Source: JBDSZL01 sp039925145 (GTDB taxonomy: Bacteria; Acidobacteriota; Vicinamibacteria; Vicinamibacterales; SCN-69-37). Taken from it: a stretch of DNA of 34,809 nt. Location: positions 1-34,809 of the forward strand of contig JBDSZL010000003.1 of the NCBI GenBank assembly GCA_039925145.1, in the 5' to 3' direction. The position numbers and the translations under genes are program-made. Shown here in pieces: positions 32,313-34,809 of the stretch. The notes under the pieces are model-generated. The model saw only the letters and a list, made by a program, of their open reading frames with translations. It was not told the origin of the DNA and did not search any database. How positions within the stretch are numbered: the stretch's first letter is position 1; the number at the start of each line of letters is the position of its first letter.

Positions 32313-33188
32313 ATGGACTTCCCCGGGTGGCTGGACCCGATGGCCGCCACGTTGACCGCTGAGCGCTTTTCCGATCCCGACTGGCTGTTCGAGCGCAAGC
32401 TCGATGGCATTCGGCTGCTGGCCTACAAGCAGGGAGCCGCCGTTCAGCTCTGGTCCAGAAACCGGCTCCCGCTCAACGACTCCTACCCCGCGGTCGCCCG
32501 AGCGATTGCCGCGCTGCCCGTGAACAACGCCATCTTCGACGGCGAAGCCACCGGGGCCTGGGGCCGCCAGGGCGAGGCCGACTATCACGTGTTCGATGCC
32601 CTGTGGCTCAACGACCGCGACCTCACGTCTCTCCCGCTCGCCTCTCGCAAGCTGTTGCTCAATGCCGTTCCAATGACGGGTCCGGTCGCGCTGCTGCTGC
32701 CCCTGGACGAACCCGCGCCGTGGGAGCTGGCATGTCGCGAGGGTTGGGAGGGCGTCATCGCGAAGCGGCGTGATTCGCCCTATGAGCACCGCCGGTCGAA
32801 GCACTGGCTGAAGATGAAGTGCGAGGCGTCGCAGGAACTCGTGGTTGGCGGTTTCACGGATCCGCAAGGCGCCCGAGTGGGCCTGGGTGCGCTCCTCGTG
32901 GGCTACTTCGACGCCGCGGACTTCGTGTTTGCGGGCAAGTTGGGCACCGGCTTCGACACGGCACTGCTGCTCGCGTTGCGCGCGCGTCTCGATGGGCTGC
33001 TCTTGCCGTCGACGCCATTCACCAGGGCTGTGGGCCTGCCACGCGACCGCGTCCACTGGGTGCGGCCCCAGGTTGTCGTGCAGGTCGCATTCACCGAGTG
33101 GACCGTGCACGGCAAACTCCGACATCCACGGCTGCTGGGTCTGCGCCACGACAAGGCCGCGGCCAACGTCATCAGAGAGCAGCCATGA
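32313..33188 (+). CDS. ATP-dependent DNA ligase, LigD/LigC-type ligase domain
   Basis: This 291-aa ligase seals nicks and breaks using ATP. The nucleotidyltransferase motif I is FERKLDGIRL with the adenylated Lys K29; motif III is VFDGEATG; motif IV is EGVIAKRRDSPYEHRRSKHW, followed by LKMKC (motif V). The OB domain contains LGALLVGYFD and QVAFTEWTVHGKLRHPRLLGLR, as in LigD. It corresponds to the ligase part of LigD without fused nuclease or polymerase. Its stop overlaps the next gene (ATGA), which encodes the polymerase part. Ku is not in the window, so a role in end joining is inferred. Confidence 0.88.
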   Translation: MDFPGWLDPMAATLTAERFSDPDWLFERKLDGIRLLAYKQGAAVQLWSRNRLPLNDSYPAVARAIAALPVNNAIFDGEATGAWGRQGEADYHVFDALWLNDRDLTSLPLASRKLLLNAVPMTGPVALLLPLDEPAPWELACREGWEGVIAKRRDSPYEHRRSKHWLKMKCEASQELVVGGFTDPQGARVGLGALLVGYFDAADFVFAGKLGTGFDTALLLALRARLDGLLLPSTPFTRAVGLPRDRVHWVRPQVVVQVAFTEWTVHGKLRHPRLLGLRHDKAAANVIREQP

Positions 33189-34036
33189 TCACGCATCCTG
33201 ACAAAGTACTGTTTCCCGACGACGGCATCACGAAGGGAGATCTGGCGGCCTACTACGACGTGGTGGCACCGCTCATGCTGCCGCACCTGAGGCGGCGTCC
33301 GATCACGATGGAGCGCTACCCCGCGGGCATCGGCGCGAAGGGATTTCTCCAGAAGGACGTCGTCAAGGGCTTCCCCGCGTGGTTGCAACGGATCGAGGCA
33401 CCGAAGAAGGGCGGCACCGTGCACTATCCGTTAGCCAATGACCGGCGATCGCTCGAGTGGCTGACGAACCAGAACACCATTTGTATGCACGTCTGGCCCT
33501 CGCGCGCTCCGAGGTTGGAGTACCCGGACCTGTGCGTATTCGATCTGGACCCCTCGCAGGACGATCCCGAGATTCTGCGCCGTACCGCACTCGCGCTGCG
33601 AGATCTCCTCCATGCAGAAGGTCGCGAGAGCTGGGTGAAGACGTCTGGCTCGAAAGGCTTCCACATCGTCGTGCCGTTGAAATCTGGCACGACGTTCAAC
33701 GAATCGTCGACGTTTGCAGATCGGGTGGCCGGTATCCTGGTGGAACGTGACCCTCGACACCTGACGCAAGCCTTCAGCAAAGCCGATCGCGCGGGCCGGA
33801 TGCTGATCGACACCGGCAGAAACCGTGCGGGCGCCACCTTTGCTGCGGCGTACGCGGTTCGTGCGAAAGCTGGAGCACCAGTGTCGGCGCCCTGCACATG
33901 GGACGAGATCGATCATGGCGAGGTCGGGCCGCAGACGTTCACCCTGCGCAACATGGCGTCGCGAGTTCAGAAGGTGGGAGACCTGTGGGGCGATCTGCGA
34001 CGACCCTCGGCACGACGCCAGGCCGCGCGGCCATGA
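33185..34036 (+). CDS. LigD-type polymerase/primase domain protein
   Basis: This 283-aa protein matches the archaeo-eukaryotic primase-like polymerase domain of LigD, which fills gaps with NTPs or dNTPs during end joining. It begins ITHPDKVLFPDDGITKGDLA, the classical LigD-POL opening, and contains RRPITMERYPAGIGAKGFLQ, the catalytic aspartates in VFDLDPS (D120, D122), SGSKGFHIVVPL and DRAGRMLIDTGRNRAGATFAA. It starts at ATG 33185, overlapping the ligase stop; an earlier in-frame start at 32819 is inside the ligase gene and is rejected. The two genes together reconstitute a LigD lacking the phosphoesterase domain. Confidence 0.9.
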   Translation: MITHPDKVLFPDDGITKGDLAAYYDVVAPLMLPHLRRRPITMERYPAGIGAKGFLQKDVVKGFPAWLQRIEAPKKGGTVHYPLANDRRSLEWLTNQNTICMHVWPSRAPRLEYPDLCVFDLDPSQDDPEILRRTALALRDLLHAEGRESWVKTSGSKGFHIVVPLKSGTTFNESSTFADRVAGILVERDPRHLTQAFSKADRAGRMLIDTGRNRAGATFAAAYAVRAKAGAPVSAPCTWDEIDHGEVGPQTFTLRNMASRVQKVGDLWGDLRRPSARRQAARP

Positions 34037-34040
34037 AATT

Positions 34041-34053
34041 GGCGCTTCGCGCC
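34041..34053. terminator. Short hairpin between convergent polymerase and dnaE2 genes
   Basis: GGCGC-TTC-GCGCC forms a 5-bp stem in the 20-bp gap between the LigD-type polymerase stop and the dnaE2 stop. It is small and has no T-run, so its role as a terminator is weakly supported. Confidence 0.3.
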
Positions 34054-34056
34054 TCC

Positions 34057-34809
34057 TCAGTGAAAATCATGCGACGCCACGTCCGGCCCCGCATACTTCA
34101 ACGCCTGCACCCGATCGGCCTTCACCGAGACCGCGCCCGCCTGATTCTGCAGCAGGCCATCGACGAGTAAATAAGGCTCGCCCACAATGGTCTGCTTGTG
34201 CGCCGCGAAGATGTCGGGATTGACGATGATGTTGGCGATGCCCGTTTCGTCTTCGAGCGACAGGAAGACAAATCCCTTCGCCGTGCCGGGGCGCTGTCGC
34301 GTGATCACCGCGCCAGCAACCCGCACGCGACGACCGGGACGACTGCGTGCGAGGTCGGAGGCCCGCGCCACACCCCGTGTCGCGAGCGACGACCGCACCA
34401 GCGCCATCGGATGCGGCCCAATCGTCAGCCCGGTGCCGTCGTAATCGGCGCGCACCCGTTCCACGAGTGTCATCGGAGCCAGGGGCGATGCCGTCGACTC
34501 CTCACACTCGCGGTCCTCATCTGAATCGTCTCGATCGCTCTCACCATCGCCATCCACGAGCAATGGCCCTGCGGGCCGGCCCGCGCGTTCGGCCTGCCAC
34601 AGCGCCGTCCGGCGATCGCCGCAAAACGACGCGAGCGCGCCCACCTCGGCCAGACTACGCACTTCATCCTGCCGCAGCCCCCCCGCGGTCACGAGCTCAT
34701 CGAGCGATTGAAACCGCCGCTCTCCCTCGGGCCCCAAGCCTCGAGTCCCGAGCCGCTCTCCCTCGAGCTCCAAGCCCCGAGCCCCGAGCCGCCTTCCTGC
34801 CTCTTCTCG
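34057..34809 (-). CDS. dnaE2: Error-prone DNA polymerase DnaE2 (ImuC), C-terminal part, runs off the window
   Basis: This is the C-terminal 250 residues of an alpha-type DNA polymerase of the mutagenic DnaE2 class. It shows FQSLDELVTAGGLRQDEVRS, LAEVGALASFCGDRRTALWQ, DYDGTGLTIGPHPMALVR, an OB-fold RVRVAGAVITRQRPGTAKGF with FVFLSLEDETGIANIIVNP, and the terminal SHDFH, all DnaE2 traits. The frame is open through 34809, so the gene continues upstream; a TTG at 34773 should not be taken as a start. Two oddities are an acidic linker GESDRDDSDEDRECEES, and an in-frame heptamer repeat (34734-34790) that adds a Leu/Gly/Arg/Glu-rich stretch just before FQSLDEL. Confidence 0.88.
   Translation of the reverse strand, partial: REEAGRRLGARGLELEGERLGTRGLGPEGERRFQSLDELVTAGGLRQDEVRSLAEVGALASFCGDRRTALWQAERAGRPAGPLLVDGDGESDRDDSDEDRECEESTASPLAPMTLVERVRADYDGTGLTIGPHPMALVRSSLATRGVARASDLARSRPGRRVRVAGAVITRQRPGTAKGFVFLSLEDETGIANIIVNPDIFAAHKQTIVGEPYLLVDGLLQNQAGAVSVKADRVQALKYAGPDVASHDFH
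34734..34790. repeat. Degenerate heptamer array inside the dnaE2 frame
   Basis: On the minus strand the units read GGCTCGG, GGCTCGG, GGCTTGG, AGCTCGA, then a short GGGAGAGC interruption, GGCTCGG, GACTCGA and GGCTTGG. This is the same heptamer family as the intergenic array at 17197-17273, here in coding sequence. Three units equal seven codons, so frame is kept only if the total length change is a multiple of three. The encoded stretch is Leu-Gly-Arg-rich (RLGARGLELEGERLGTRGLG). Confidence 0.75.

Noticed and set aside
32819..33184. N-terminal extension of the LigD-type polymerase gene
   Set aside because: It overlaps the ligase gene in another frame and is Arg/Gly-rich; the family N-terminus begins exactly at ATG 33185.

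Overview
The window is GC-rich, densely coded bacterial DNA. The gene families point to Acidobacteriota, probably a Vicinamibacteria-like soil lineage. The clues are a DUF3494 protein with a VPTLP-type C-terminal sorting signal, a Tes-like radical SAM enzyme, a DnaE2-type polymerase, ligase and polymerase parts of LigD as separate genes, and dispersed GGCTTGG-type heptamer arrays. The phylum is an inference from gene content; no rRNA is present.

Region 1 (1 to about 9.7 kb) is the end of an integrated, decaying phage-like element, with all its genes on the minus strand. Read from right to left these are: a DNA-binding-like hypothetical, two small helix-turn-helix proteins, a 70-aa protein, a DnaB/RepA-like replicative ATPase, an array of GGTTCCC palindromes, a probable small terminase, a large terminase, two unrecognised small proteins, an HK97 gp10-like protein and a tape-measure protein. 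The tape-measure gene is cut by an IS5-family element at the left edge. The right boundary is unusually clear. Bases 9661-9709 are the 3' portion of a tRNA-Pro(UGG) gene, from the anticodon loop to CCA, without its 5' half, as expected for the distal att site of an element integrated into a tRNA. No portal or capsid gene lies between the terminase and tail genes.

Region 2 (9.8-22.7 kb) is chromosome. It holds a secreted hypothetical, a short-chain dehydrogenase pseudogene lacking its catalytic centre, and an operon (FAH-family dehydratase, ketoglutarate-semialdehyde dehydrogenase, lactonase) that fits oxidative pentose breakdown to 2-oxoglutarate. It also holds a Tat-exported sugar isomerase-like protein, a small antitoxin-like protein, a LysR regulator, a large radical SAM protein resembling the lipid-crosslinking Tes/MJ0619 group, the MsrPQ methionine-sulfoxide repair pair, and a UDP-sugar 6-dehydrogenase.

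Region 3 (22.7-32.2 kb) holds oligoendopeptidase F, a SET-domain protein, a second radical SAM protein, and then the most interesting locus. A minus-strand, overlapping operon encodes a SpeD-like pyruvoyl decarboxylase, a membrane protein with two successive exosortase-like cores (both C-x40-R-x17-H), a polytopic GT-C-like membrane protein and a methyltransferase. Divergent from it is a DUF3494 adhesin/ice-binding-like protein ending in a VPTLP, transmembrane and basic tail, the expected kind of exosortase substrate. A Crp/Fnr-family regulator follows.

Region 4 (32.3 kb to the end) holds DNA repair genes: an ATP-dependent ligase and a LigD-type polymerase as two overlapping genes, then the C-terminal part of dnaE2, whose frame contains the same heptamer repeat seen in two intergenic regions.
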